Source of the DNA: Verrucomicrobium sp.
GTDB lineage: Bacteria > Verrucomicrobiota > Verrucomicrobiia > Methylacidiphilales > UBA1321
NCBI GenBank assembly: GCA_017849585.1
Contig: JAFIGT010000028.1
Location: 1 to 61,183 of the forward strand
Length of the DNA stretch: 61,183 bases
Reading direction: 5' to 3'
Shown one piece after another: positions 34,101 to 40,482 of the stretch. The stretch's first letter is position 1. The number at the start of each line of letters is the position of its first letter. Under the pieces are notes generated by a model that had not been told where the DNA came from, searched no databases, and saw only the letters and a list, made by a program, of their open reading frames with translations. The position numbers and the translations under genes are program-made.

Positions 34101-35140
34101 GGCGCTTTCGTCCGCAAAAACCACGGATAACCGGTCGGATAGAGTTGCCCCATCGCCGTGTTGTCCAAGCCGTCAAGCCGGACACCTTTTTCAAAATCCA
34201 CGGCAATGACCGAGGACATCAACATGGCGTCAAGCCCCCATCCCCGGTTGTAGCGATTGGATTGCGTCACGGAAAAGTCGGCTTTGGCCGTGGCTGTGTT
34301 CCCCGATAAATCATAAGCTGTCGCCGATACCTGATAGTCCCCGGCCAAAAGCCCTGAATAACTGTAGTCATAGGGTGGTTGCGTCACGCTGCCGGAAAGC
34401 GTGCCATCCAAGTAATAATCCACCCGCGAAATAGCCGATGTGGAAGGCTGCGTGATCGCCGCCGTCACCCATACGTTGGCCGGTGCCTGATACGGGCCCG
34501 TCGCGCTAATCGCCAATGTGAACGGCTCCTGCGGTGCTGCTTGATTGGGGTTTACGCCCTGTACATAGCACTGGAGAATGGTCAGGCCGCTGCCATTGGG
34601 TGCCAGCGTTGCCGGATCAATCCCAATCTGCCCGAAATTCGTCAGCATCCAGTCATTGGAAATCCCGTTGAGGTTCGCCACGCGCACACGCAAAAACTGC
34701 TTCGGCTGGCTGGCAATGGTCGACACCGTCCGGTAGGTGAGCAAATTGCGCGTGCCGCCCTGACTCGTCGTGCCCTGCAAAACAACATAGCTGCTGCCGG
34801 TATTCCACGTGAACAGGTCGGTGGATTGCTCCACCGAATAACTCAGGTCGGTCAGACTCGTGTCCTGGCTAAACTGGATCGTGTAGTAGCCTCCTTGCAC
34901 ACTCGTCGTTGGCAGTCCGATGGCATTATATGTCTTCGGTTCATAACCAAAGGCATATTCCAGAAGATTGGGAATACCATCGTGATCGGGGTCGGCGGTC
35001 TCCCCGCCAATCGACGGATCGGCGATCTCGCTGGCTGTAAATCTTGAAGCCTTCCATGTGTCATACGGCGCGGCCTGTAATTCGGTAGAAACCCCCGCCA
35101 GCAGGATCAACGCCACGACAAATTTAGAAACCCTCTTCAT
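25151..35140 (-). CDS. giant secreted Rhs/YD-repeat protein with C-terminal toxin tip
   Basis: A 3,329-residue protein. Residues 1-23 form a signal peptide ending at LQAAP. Then comes a Verrucomicrobiota-type segment ADPDHDGIPNLLEYAFGYEP. Around residues 690-790 a degenerate transglutaminase-like region appears (SPAEQCALLIYLLRQKGIQC, then WVTAYIGGKWVHLFPW). From about 1500 to 3050 there are many RHS/YD repeats (YDALGNKIGQQDE, YDLTGRVVRET and similar), closing with the canonical core end RYYDLASGRFLSPDPMGH and DPDGRFGKSLQ. The last 230 residues are variable: a linker shared with displaced copies, the joint RLETRMASAE, and a tip with GGFNVLNVPDKLYKTP, FWREYNLPWL and SGFGKEYYYLRK. The tip resembles known contact-dependent toxin C-termini in layout but I cannot name its activity. 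An immunity candidate follows directly. Confidence 0.93.
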   Translation of the reverse strand: MKRVSKFVVALILLAGVSTELQAAPYDTWKASRFTASEIADPSIGGETADPDHDGIPNLLEYAFGYEPKTYNAIGLPTTSVQGGYYTIQFSQDTSLTDLSYSVEQSTDLFTWNTGSSYVVLQGTTSQGGTRNLLTYRTVSTIASQPKQFLRVRVANLNGISNDWMLTNFGQIGIDPATLAPNGSGLTILQCYVQGVNPNQAAPQEPFTLAISATGPYQAPANVWVTAAITQPSTSAISRVDYYLDGTLSGSVTQPPYDYSYSGLLAGDYQVSATAYDLSGNTATAKADFSVTQSNRYNRGWGLDAMLMSSVIAVDFEKGVRLDGLDNTAMGQLYPTGYPWFLRTKAPLAEPWKHIATITSSGATYSTFNDIPNSGSGATGGAPPLVAFGSLGGGTALYTNQAYRFGISAGGQLPAATTNPDIKIEVFAKSAFNGTASNVQPIRTLTYSLPRPADTTGWDAFAANGYVKNYTINETLTGTQSGTINLDTQVQYLARLEAVYGSGASLYGWGQVMQYPILVTHKAGNADFCYRVSFMGYTYASDGVTTVPVAQEDGTGLPTYNVSYTLDFDDASTVSTTYLSQIQFQGTALPSAYQGKSVDELIHNAPQVTDTLTAPGSTGLDLSTLNNSPELKRHPLLDKLAADLGSDPMALANYVLNEIELCDAIGYNVNGQLSEASINPSGVSRDALAVYQEKQGSPAEQCALLIYLLRQKGIQCGYVFPQHNGLLMFDQQLSKLLRMQIRGAASPVTSWKNGSYNVPVLIPVNYPWVTAYIGGKWVHLFPWLKDTSVTEGLDLWTYMPDGYRTGSQFVQKYLLNDPGLRNDSYIRSRTDNDNLGTLFELFVQKNLEVKGLSLDQMGMKIYDRRNYYTRWEDFPRPWATPSISNSNLAQSLTESQNPQLASTLHDIFDTVSIQVISDRNHNKQADAGEPVLDVGTLRLADLHGRRLLLYHQVIQNTTPTQYKLVLSLEPYDALDTSTTSYTFAGGSTFDGVSSPAPASDWLRHRQSINTILYTTGDPNTNDNMLLYNVTMTRHKQAQSLDAGVNGWDVFLGINEVTTIADTRSLQKGDMAAFCTNYGRVSERMQQYQAEKYWRYQRTLSSSSTAAADPEQSTGQILHLMGQTYFYKISQFDQTLENLAKVRSVSQLAYGLAKFSPQRDSNDAPVLVTSTISGTTYQDLDMRYPKVDMFNQRTVWVGNATSHLEAGGSGQMAAYDASQLGVANGSAEEHQVINQFFSGSAAISTVRLLDIAQGWTEATQTAAHPGVGPIVLSAANYVSQGNVNYTAPLNSSTTSTATHPLSYWATKAGLWSEVTDAFASTNKLAAMTTIIITPGPVKASAQQGKPFYGMGAMLMAPGTTGAFISDNVAVTNGGSGGSVAYSTPSFALPQSFVYNVTLAPTYDGGFSVFNSSQFSLGSPSYTPSLSLGNYASFNSGISSSSLYTSPDIISSLTSWSGYTSVSTPISYSNTGSATAAALGSMYTLGNIGNVSSYAQMSPTSVTSQGYSLGGITQAIADPVNAITGEFYIDALDLKLAGPMPLEIRRTYGSLNQADNTFGYGWRMSYFPYLMLSTATDSVTTSSVIYAAEMDGSVIAYQHQTSPNTRWIPTTTYNPALANVTNGTVGSASNVFNNRIDLSTVNGDTIYTLTGADGSVRTFKMTTFSPAIAGAVERIRPYLQSWRDASGNSYAFAYGTDTASTNYGQVARIASSNGNFLGFNYDTNGRITEAYTGDGRRLTYQYDTHGDLTRVTLPDASNILYTYKHLSTTTNSVTTTYSTHLITQETKPDGRILQNVYEPDNNYASRRVKVQMASVETNSSLIANATFSYTVTATNSADNTITGYTNITDVNGKLTTYTYSGSQITGIRDQLGQVISQTWHTSTASGGFPRSLASITDKRGLNTSYKYDTTGNLTQLTQTGNLTGGASSSETATTTISYYTATVTLPVSGVQMVANALATVTDSLGNGVAYRYDDSAHPLLPTTISKVSPSGTVSSTVRQYTNVTGASSNAYGLLQRETAASGTNDKAITAFTWNSSGFLTSKTEYTNTSDPNVTTTYSYNLRGELASQTDAANRTTRYAYDARGNRAGEERYDEWGNLISWNYVYYNQNGEPEWIQGPRYSPNDYLAKRYDGAGRLTQEIKWLSGVSADGSSLISSGYAITRYVYDSFGNLKEIDDAKNNATTMTYDDLGQMLSRAVHTGSKTGPVLATESFTYEAGGQMATHTNPYGGVETRHYTSTGKLKDVTFADGTKKSYLYDLTGRVVRETLTNNSYWTTTYDDFNRTVTRRFYDRNDTQLGVESQQFDRRGNVVSKTDLGSNVFTFAYDGLNRIKRTTGPGASGNTAQQTSFNIYDAAGVKHMTTNAAGERTTTYRDALGRPTLVSVFNRDGSAATHTGYWYAPDHNSVTTTVGTGTNAITTTEYSDTMGRPVRIVHKDGTSRSIAYDALGNKIGQQDEQGAFWTYTYDALNRLGVTVLPYKDSTDAAVITNTYTISSGLTVTQAMPGGITSKTVYDNAERKTLEQLLGNNNAITRTYTYAYYTSGDYKGLLQTVADPRLFTTTTSYDAWLRPVSASSSGGSSPELNQNTAYDYDSRGMLKTVTQSYALATTGPGTVVSRHFDAYGQLDAETVSLTTSTNSTTLSQWAQSWNNAGRRSALNFGLTAQGNGAGSQYNYAYNALGLLTAVTNSGQTYSYAYADNGLLQTRTAPWLTTTITQRDDQGRARGRKVTQNGVTLLTEGMSYRSDSRLDTYTCSGPMVNAESRTYTYDARGRLLHEPYLLSNSTPLAYLPNGQQTAVYGFDQTTNSNPLGGLGVRTQQYVSSYAAYFVTSQNDFKQPTADLSVIGGSATIGFGYDSVGQVSTRTLTGILAQNFTWNAQGRLVKISQRNSGSNDFDSTTVYDGLGRRLQTVWQPMNNGVNNGASSSLTYFYDPLFEFLELGVNNGSRAWKVCGPDTNGVYGGQNGCGGIDAVISESTGGTNAQIHNFFGDSLGNATSVTPSGTSRWATLLGGYGAMPGTNLPYSLVPIPVWRGHYRDWSGFIHMGDRYYDLASGRFLSPDPMGHAGSLSLYDYCNGDPVNQHDPDGRFGKSLQTSFRSFVQNEYGYTITDRSEQRVTGSMLNAVTFGLANSIATSFGTTDIYGDYVDPISRKEARADLTLQAVMSVIPTSRISSGASELAIRSASSLARLETRMASAEVARLNYISTSGAIIEGEAGRTTTILGSYTRDMQAIVTEMGNIKSLNFGAKPGGFNVLNVPDKLYKTPAQFWREYNLPWLKAAVQRNDKILFATKPAIKEGSLIRFNSSTQKYELSGFGKEYYYLRKNGMASQLEN
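25651..25921 (-). repeat. Rhs core-end segment repeated at 22477-22747
   Basis: The 271-base region encodes the end of the Rhs core and the start of the variable linker. It has a gap-free counterpart 3,174 bases to the left. Such duplicates are the usual substrate for tip exchange by homologous recombination. Confidence 0.9.
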
Positions 35141-35384
35141 ATAGCCATCCCTTTCTCAGTCAGCCTCTACATCAGAGACGATGCGCGGCTTGTACTTCTA
35201 ATTGTAGTACCCCGCATTACTGCGGCGTATTAATCATGTTTCCAGTGAAACACGCAAGATAATAATGAGTCGCAACTCATTTGTTACAAATATGTTGCGA
35301 ATCAGATGAAGGCAAAAAAGATAGCGCAACCCGTAACGCTGTTTTCTCCAACAACGTGAATTGTCTCCACCAACCCTGTTTGCT

Positions 35385-35762
35385 TTATCGAACTGCCGTT
35401 ATCGACAGAACTCGTTGTATGCAGTCCCTGAACTCCTCCAGATCAAATGGTTTGCTAAGGTAATCCACTGCTCCAAGTGAAAGTGACTGTGCTTTGTCGT
35501 TAAGCTCATTGCGCCCGGTGAGCATGATGACAGGTATGTCTCGGGTTGCCTCGTCCTGCTTCAATCGCTTCAACACTTCAAAGCCATTCATTTTGGGCAG
35601 GTCGATGTCAAGCAGGATCAAGCCTATGTCCCGCCCAGATTGGATCAATTCCAGCGCCTCCAGTCCGTCGCCAGCATGCAACGAACTCAACCCCGACAGG
35701 CGTAAAGACAAGTCAACGACCTGCCGCAAGGCCTCGTTATCGTCCACGATCAGAATGTCCAT
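35385..35762 (-). CDS. single-domain response regulator, CheY-like
   Basis: A 125-residue receiver domain without output domain. Key residues are the acidic pair in ILIVDDNEAL (residues 3-12), the phospho-acceptor Asp in LILLDIDLPKMNG, Thr in VIMLTGR and Lys in DYLSKPFD. It could receive phosphate from a hybrid kinase. No kinase adjoins it; the 244 bases between it and rhs hold no gene, only the rhs leader with a GAAAGGGA ribosome-binding site. It is transcribed in the same direction as rhs. Confidence 0.9.
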   Translation of the reverse strand: MDILIVDDNEALRQVVDLSLRLSGLSSLHAGDGLEALELIQSGRDIGLILLDIDLPKMNGFEVLKRLKQDEATRDIPVIMLTGRNELNDKAQSLSLGAVDYLSKPFDLEEFRDCIQRVLSITAVR

Positions 35763-35847
35763 AGTTTCCTTTCCCCCATTCCCTTCAAGCCACTACCTTA
35801 CGTTTGTGAGGTAGTCAATAGTTCCCTGATTCATATCATGCCGCCCC

Positions 35848-36135
35848 TTGAGTGCTGCTTCTGAATTTCTGGCCAAAAGATTGAGGGCTTACCGCCGCAT
35901 TGCCGGGCTTACGCAGGAACAAGCGGCTTTTGCCCTCGGTATTACGTTCAAATACTACCAGCGTTTGGAAGGAAAAAAGGGGATTGCGGGCATTCGCCTG
36001 AGCACCTTGGAGCAAATTTGCTCCGGTTATAAAATTACCTTGCGACAGCTTTTCAGCGTGTCTGTTACGAGGCCTCGGTTGACTCACCGCCCCATTGCTC
36101 CTCCGCATAAAAAAGCCCCTAAAAAACGCAGTTAG
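35848..36135 (+). CDS. XRE-type helix-turn-helix regulator
   Basis: A 95-residue protein using TTG 35848. The helix-turn-helix is LRAYRRIAGLTQEQAAFALG (about residues 12-31), followed by YYQRLEGKKG. A basic, proline-rich tail (PHKKAPKKRS) follows. It may control the neighbouring island genes. It is one of three similar small regulators within 1.6 kb. Confidence 0.75.
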   Translation: MSAASEFLAKRLRAYRRIAGLTQEQAAFALGITFKYYQRLEGKKGIAGIRLSTLEQICSGYKITLRQLFSVSVTRPRLTHRPIAPPHKKAPKKRS

Positions 36136-36262
36136 GTTTTCATGCCTGTCGTTTTTGCCTCTGGATGCCTCTGGAATTCTTTTTGACATAGCCCCTCCCC
36201 TAAATACCGCAAGGCCTACCATATTCCACATGCGGAATGAGTAATCAAGCACACTCCTCCAT

Positions 36263-36472
36263 GTGCCGGGTAGTCTTGATCGCCAATTCAGTCAGTTCCT
36301 TCGCAAGCAGCGCGGGCAAATGACCTACGCCCAGTTTTCCCGTAAAATTGGCATCGCTGCATCCACTCTGTTTCGCCTCGAAAATGAGCAGCAAAGCGTT
36401 ACCCTTGGGCGCTTGGAGCAGGTATCGAAACGGCTCAAGGTCAAGCTGGCGGATATTTTCCAAAGCCAATAA
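36263..36472 (+). CDS. XRE-type helix-turn-helix regulator
   Basis: A 69-residue protein from GTG 36263 that is essentially one helix-turn-helix: FLRKQRGQMTYAQFSRKIGI, then STLFRLENEQQSVTLGRLEQ. It ends LKVKLADIFQSQ, like the end of many phage-type XRE domains. It is convergent with the RHH/MobC-like gene. Confidence 0.75.
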   Translation: MPGSLDRQFSQFLRKQRGQMTYAQFSRKIGIAASTLFRLENEQQSVTLGRLEQVSKRLKVKLADIFQSQ

Positions 36473-36504
36473 AGCAGAGGCCGTTGTTTTACTGGTCGTA
36501 AGGT

Positions 36505-36918
36505 TCATTTTATCGCCTCCCGTGAGGCTCGATACTGCTGGCGTAATCTCCATTCCGCAACGATCAATGGCCGCTTTGCGTCGGTACGACGAATGAGATT
36601 GTCAATTCCGGTCACACAGTCAGAAATAACCGCTTCTGGCGACTTATTCAACTGCCGAGCTAATTCCTCAACCTTTTGATAGAGGTCATTGGAGATTTGG
36701 CATGGCTGAGTATTGCAATCATCCAAAAACGGTGCGATTTGGTGCCGAATCCATGAAGAAAGCGTGGTGGCCTGTGGATGTCCCTCCTGTAAATTTTGGA
36801 GTCGCGCTTGCTCCATTGCTTCCCGCTCAGATGGTAATAGTCGAATCCGTATCTGTCCGGCTTTGCGCCGATTGGCGGGTAATCGTGACTGTTTTTTAAT
36901 CGCGGGGGGAGAGATCAT
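36505..36918 (-). CDS. ribbon-helix-helix/MobC-like protein
   Basis: A 137-residue basic protein. The segment IRIRLLPSEREAMEQARLQN, ending in TLSSWIRHQIAPF, has the strand-helix-helix spacing of RHH DNA-binding proteins such as MobC/NikA relaxosome accessory factors. A second helical part, LYQKVEELARQLNKSPE, looks like a further helix-turn-helix or RHH unit. It may be an oriT or regulatory protein of the island. A relaxase is not adjacent here. Confidence 0.5.
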   Translation of the reverse strand: MISPPAIKKQSRLPANRRKAGQIRIRLLPSEREAMEQARLQNLQEGHPQATTLSSWIRHQIAPFLDDCNTQPCQISNDLYQKVEELARQLNKSPEAVISDCVTGIDNLIRRTDAKRPLIVAEWRLRQQYRASREAIK

Positions 36919-37149
36919 CTGGAATCTCCGAAATACGCATCCCGAAAAAATTCACTATTACTGCCTTTCCAAAAGAAAGATCTTAAGAGAGCCGCGAAAC
37001 CGCCGACCATAGATAGACGGTGCTTTTTACCAGACCTACAAACGAATTCCCCTCTCATATTCAAACGAACTCTCGGTTAGCAACTTCAAAAACGGAGCCT
37101 AACTATTGTTAGGTGCGCTGTCAATCCGCATCTTCGATAATTTGAATAC

Positions 37150-37401
37150 GTGCCCAAGAGCAAATACAGGGACGCCGTCTGCGCTCAGGTCTCCCGCGTA
37201 CTGAGAGAGGAGCGCGAAGCCCGAAATCTTTCTATGACAGTTGTGGCTACCAAGGCAGGCTTATCGCAGCAAATGATAAGTTATGTGGAGCGTGGCATGA
37301 GAAATCCAACTTTGGATACGCTACTGCGAATTACGGAAGCCATTGGTGTCGATCTGGCCGACATTTTCGCTCGCGCTTCCAGTGCAGCGCATCGGAAATA
37401 G
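37150..37401 (+). CDS. XRE-type helix-turn-helix regulator
   Basis: An 83-residue protein from GTG 37150. The domain is LREEREARNLSMTVVATKAG, then LSQQMISYVERGMRNPTLDT, a classic Cro/C1 helix-turn-helix, also like the C (controller) proteins of restriction systems. It lies between the MobC-like gene and the integrase, convergent with the latter, so control of excision is a reasonable guess. Confidence 0.8.
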   Translation: MPKSKYRDAVCAQVSRVLREEREARNLSMTVVATKAGLSQQMISYVERGMRNPTLDTLLRITEAIGVDLADIFARASSAAHRK

Positions 37402-37485
37402 TAATCTTCGAGTAAGACGTTAAGATGACTACGCTGTACAGAAATGGGATTTGTAATTGCATCCTCAAAATCAAAAGTCCAACGG

Positions 37486-38700
37486 TTACTTTTTTATTGA
37501 GGCAATTGACGGAAGCGTATCAACAGCTTTACGTAGCGGCTCAAGTTCCAGATGGGTATAGGCTTTATTCATGTCAGCAGAAGAATGTCCAGTAAGCTTC
37601 ATGCGAATTTCCTGAGCAATACCAGCATTGGCCATCGCTGAGTTGAAGCTATGTCGCAAACTGTGGAAGGTCAGAGCGCGTACAGTTCTTCCCTCTCCAC
37701 CCTTCGTTTTCTCGTGAATGACATCACTAGCAATACCTGCACGCGCCATTATGCGTGAAAAAGCCATAGAAAGGCCGCTACGACCACCCGTACAACGCCC
37801 GGCAAGCATCGGAAATATAAATGCCTTATTATTCCACTGAGAAGATAGCGCCTGTAGTTGCGATTCCAATTCGGAATGTAGCGGAATCACGACTAGCTTG
37901 CCTGTCTTTTTTGCTCGATAAGTAATCATTCGATTACGTAAGTCAACAGCGCCCCACGTAATATTCGCGACATCCTGTAATCGGGCTCCAGTGTAATAGG
38001 CAAACAGAATCGCCCCTTTCCAGTCTACTCCAGCTTCAAATATTAGCTTTCCACTCTTATCTTTCAATATGGACGCATCGAGCAAGGCCTTGACCTGCTG
38101 AATGGTAAATACTTCTCGTGATGTTTCCTCTCCATTCTCACCCTTGGCAGCAGGAGGCAATTCCACAGCCTCAGCCGGGTTATGGGTAATAATGCCCTGC
38201 CGTCGAGCAAGATTGAATGGTATGCGCAACTGCTTCATCAAATAGCGCACTGTATTAGGGTGTTTGCCGCTGGCAATTTGGCTATCTCGAAAGTTTAGAA
38301 CATCTTTCGGAGTAATAGCCGCAATATTTAGCTTTGAGCGCTTACCGAGGCATTCCAGAAAACTGTCTACTGTATGGGTGTATTTAACGTGTGTTCCCTT
38401 GGATTTGGCCACTTCCTTGCCTTTAAGCCAATCTCGTAGCCATGCTTCGATCGTATAAAACTGCACCGTATCCCCTGTGGTACGCTCCAGTATTTCCCCA
38501 ATAAGCTCACGTGCTCTCGTCTCTGTAAGGGTGCTTTTTGCGGCCAATTGCTCGGCCCTTTCTAAAGCCAATGCGATTTCGAGTGCTTTATGGCGGGCTG
38601 TCTGTTTGGTGCTTTTCTTTAAACGACGCCCATCTGCTGATGTATAGCAGGCGATCCAATACGGACTGCGAGAACGAGAGTCCTTAACCAAGCTAGCCAT
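37486..38700 (-). CDS. tyrosine recombinase/integrase
   Basis: A 404-residue phage-type integrase. The N-terminal arm-binding part contains TSADGRRLKKSTKQTARHK, and a core-binding domain covers about residues 85-170. The catalytic domain shows YYTGARLQDVANITW (first Arg), TFHSLRHSFNSAMA (His and Arg of the HxxR box), GHSS (second His) and the nucleophile in KAYTHLEL. All expected active-site residues are present. It begins 108 bases from the tRNA-Gly 3' end and reads away from it, the standard layout for an integrase beside its attachment site. Confidence 0.93.
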   Translation of the reverse strand: MASLVKDSRSRSPYWIACYTSADGRRLKKSTKQTARHKALEIALALERAEQLAAKSTLTETRARELIGEILERTTGDTVQFYTIEAWLRDWLKGKEVAKSKGTHVKYTHTVDSFLECLGKRSKLNIAAITPKDVLNFRDSQIASGKHPNTVRYLMKQLRIPFNLARRQGIITHNPAEAVELPPAAKGENGEETSREVFTIQQVKALLDASILKDKSGKLIFEAGVDWKGAILFAYYTGARLQDVANITWGAVDLRNRMITYRAKKTGKLVVIPLHSELESQLQALSSQWNNKAFIFPMLAGRCTGGRSGLSMAFSRIMARAGIASDVIHEKTKGGEGRTVRALTFHSLRHSFNSAMANAGIAQEIRMKLTGHSSADMNKAYTHLELEPLRKAVDTLPSIASIKK

Positions 38701-38807
38701 AATCAGAACATTAATCAGAACGTATATAATGTCAATTATGTTTTGAGACGAAAATTAATCATTAATTTCAAATAACTTACGTAGTTTATAGGGATCGGGA
38801 TAGATAC

Positions 38808-38834
38808 GAGGGTTCGATTCCCTTCACCCGCTCC
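38808..38834 (+). other. tRNA-Gly 3' end, probable island attachment site
   Basis: GAGGG TTCGATT CCCTT forms a T-arm (38808-38824). CACCCGC (38825-38831) is the 3' acceptor strand that would pair with GCGGGTG, the usual 5' end of tRNA-Gly, followed by T and CC. The 5' half of the tRNA is absent, so this is only the 3' part, as left at one end of an element that integrated into a tRNA gene. The matching copy and the intact tRNA should lie at the other end, outside the window. The identical core may begin a few bases earlier, near 38801. Confidence 0.8.
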
Positions 38835-38877
38835 CTCTTTTTGCAATCTTCGGCCTTCTGCTGCCGATAGATAAGGG

Positions 38878-40311
38878 ATGACTCTTTTGCCCGGCAGCCT
38901 CGTTCTCGTGACGGGGGCCAGTGGTTACGTCGGCTCGCGCCTTGTCCCGCTCCTGCTGCGGCAGGGCTACCGCGTTCGTTGTCTGGTGCGGCACGCGCAG
39001 CGCCTTCGCTGCAAGCCGTGGGCGGCGGATGTGGAAATCGTGGAGGCCGATCTGCTGCTGGCCGATTCTCTGCCGAAGGCGATGGCCGATGTGGCGGCGG
39101 TCTATTACCTTGTTCATAGCTTGGGCAATGGGACAGGATTTGCGGAAGATGACTTGCGGGCGGCGTGCAATTGCGCCGAAGCGGCCAAGGCGGCCGGGGT
39201 GCAGCGACTTCTCTATCTCGGCGGTTTGGGTGATCCCGAATCGCGGTTGTCGCCGCATCTGCGTTCCCGGCAGGAGACGGGGCATGCCCTCGCCTCGGCG
39301 GGCGTGCCGGTGACGGAATTTCGCGCGGCGGTGATTCTTGGTTCGAGCAGTTTGTCCTTCGAGTTGATCCGGGATTTGACCGAGCGGTTGCCGGTGATGA
39401 TCTGTCCTTATTGGATTTACACGCGGATTCAACCCATCGCGATTCGGGATGTGCTGGATTATCTGGTGGCGGCTTTGGCTCAGCCGGACAGCGCGGGGCG
39501 CGTCATTGAAATTGGCGGGCAGGATGTGCTGACCTATGGCGGCTTGATGGAGACGTATGCGGCGGTGCGGGGATTGCGACGGCATTTGATCCCGGTTCCG
39601 GTGCTGACGCCGCGGCTGTCGTCGTATTGGATTTGGTTGGTCACGACCGTCCCGGTGAGCATTGCCCGGCCGTTGATTGAGGGATTGCGCAACGAGGTGG
39701 TGGTGCGGGATGAGCTTTCCAAGCAACTCTTTCCCGAAATTCATCCGCTGGATTGCCGAGCGGCGGTGGAGGAGGCGTTGCGGGAGGGAACGGAAACGCA
39801 ACTGGCCGCTTCTCAGCGGCTCAAGCCGGACGCGACGCCGGTCTTCATCCGTCGCGAAGGGATGTTTCACGAGCGGCGCTGGTGCCAAGTCGCGACCACG
39901 CCGGGCCGGGTCTATGCGGCATTGGGTAAATTGGGTGGCGACAAGGGGTGGCCAGCTTGGAATTGGGCGTGGCAATGGCGTGGGGCGGTGGATCAACTTC
40001 TCGGTGGTGTCGGTATGCGGCGGGGAGCGACGGGAGAGTTGCGCGCGGGAGAGCCGCTCGATTTTTGGCGCATCGACCGGGTGGAACCGGACCGGCTGTT
40101 GCGGTTGCGGGCGGAAATGAAACTACCCGGCCGCGCCTGGCTGCAATTTCAGATTCAGCCCGAAGGCTACCATTGTCGCCTGATCCAGACAGCCCTGTTC
40201 GAACCGCGAGGTTTAGCCGGGATTTTGTACTGGTATGCGCTGTATCCCGTCCACCGTTGGATCTTCCGGGATATGCTAAAGGCGATCGCGCAGGCCGCGT
40301 GCCGGGATTGA
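38878..40311 (+). CDS. SDR/NAD(P)-binding protein with DUF2867 domain
   Basis: A 477-residue two-domain protein. The N-terminal half is an atypical short-chain dehydrogenase/epimerase Rossmann fold (VLVTGASGYVGSRLV at 9-23, then VEADLLLADSL and YYLVHSLG). The C-terminal 150 residues (from about VFIRREGMFHERRW) are a DUF2867/START-like domain, often fused to YbjT-type epimerases. The substrate is unknown. It is the first chromosomal gene after the attachment site, and the codon use is clearly more GC-rich than to its left. Confidence 0.85.
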   Translation: MTLLPGSLVLVTGASGYVGSRLVPLLLRQGYRVRCLVRHAQRLRCKPWAADVEIVEADLLLADSLPKAMADVAAVYYLVHSLGNGTGFAEDDLRAACNCAEAAKAAGVQRLLYLGGLGDPESRLSPHLRSRQETGHALASAGVPVTEFRAAVILGSSSLSFELIRDLTERLPVMICPYWIYTRIQPIAIRDVLDYLVAALAQPDSAGRVIEIGGQDVLTYGGLMETYAAVRGLRRHLIPVPVLTPRLSSYWIWLVTTVPVSIARPLIEGLRNEVVVRDELSKQLFPEIHPLDCRAAVEEALREGTETQLAASQRLKPDATPVFIRREGMFHERRWCQVATTPGRVYAALGKLGGDKGWPAWNWAWQWRGAVDQLLGGVGMRRGATGELRAGEPLDFWRIDRVEPDRLLRLRAEMKLPGRAWLQFQIQPEGYHCRLIQTALFEPRGLAGILYWYALYPVHRWIFRDMLKAIAQAACRD

Positions 40312-40482
40312 ATGACGTGCATGCCAGGGAATGTGCGCCGGGGTGTTTCGCCACCTGATCAGGGCTCATTTACTCCTCTTTGAAATGGACTTATTGATTA
40401 TTTTGGGAATTCATTAGGTTAATAGACTAATTGATTGTCAACCGCTCTGATGATGAGCTAGCTTAATAACTCCTTCAGGGGT

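Noticed and set aside
36136-36262. Tandem GCCTCTGGA repeat and short frames
   Set aside because: Only two units; no ribosome-binding site or family resemblance, so no feature was called.
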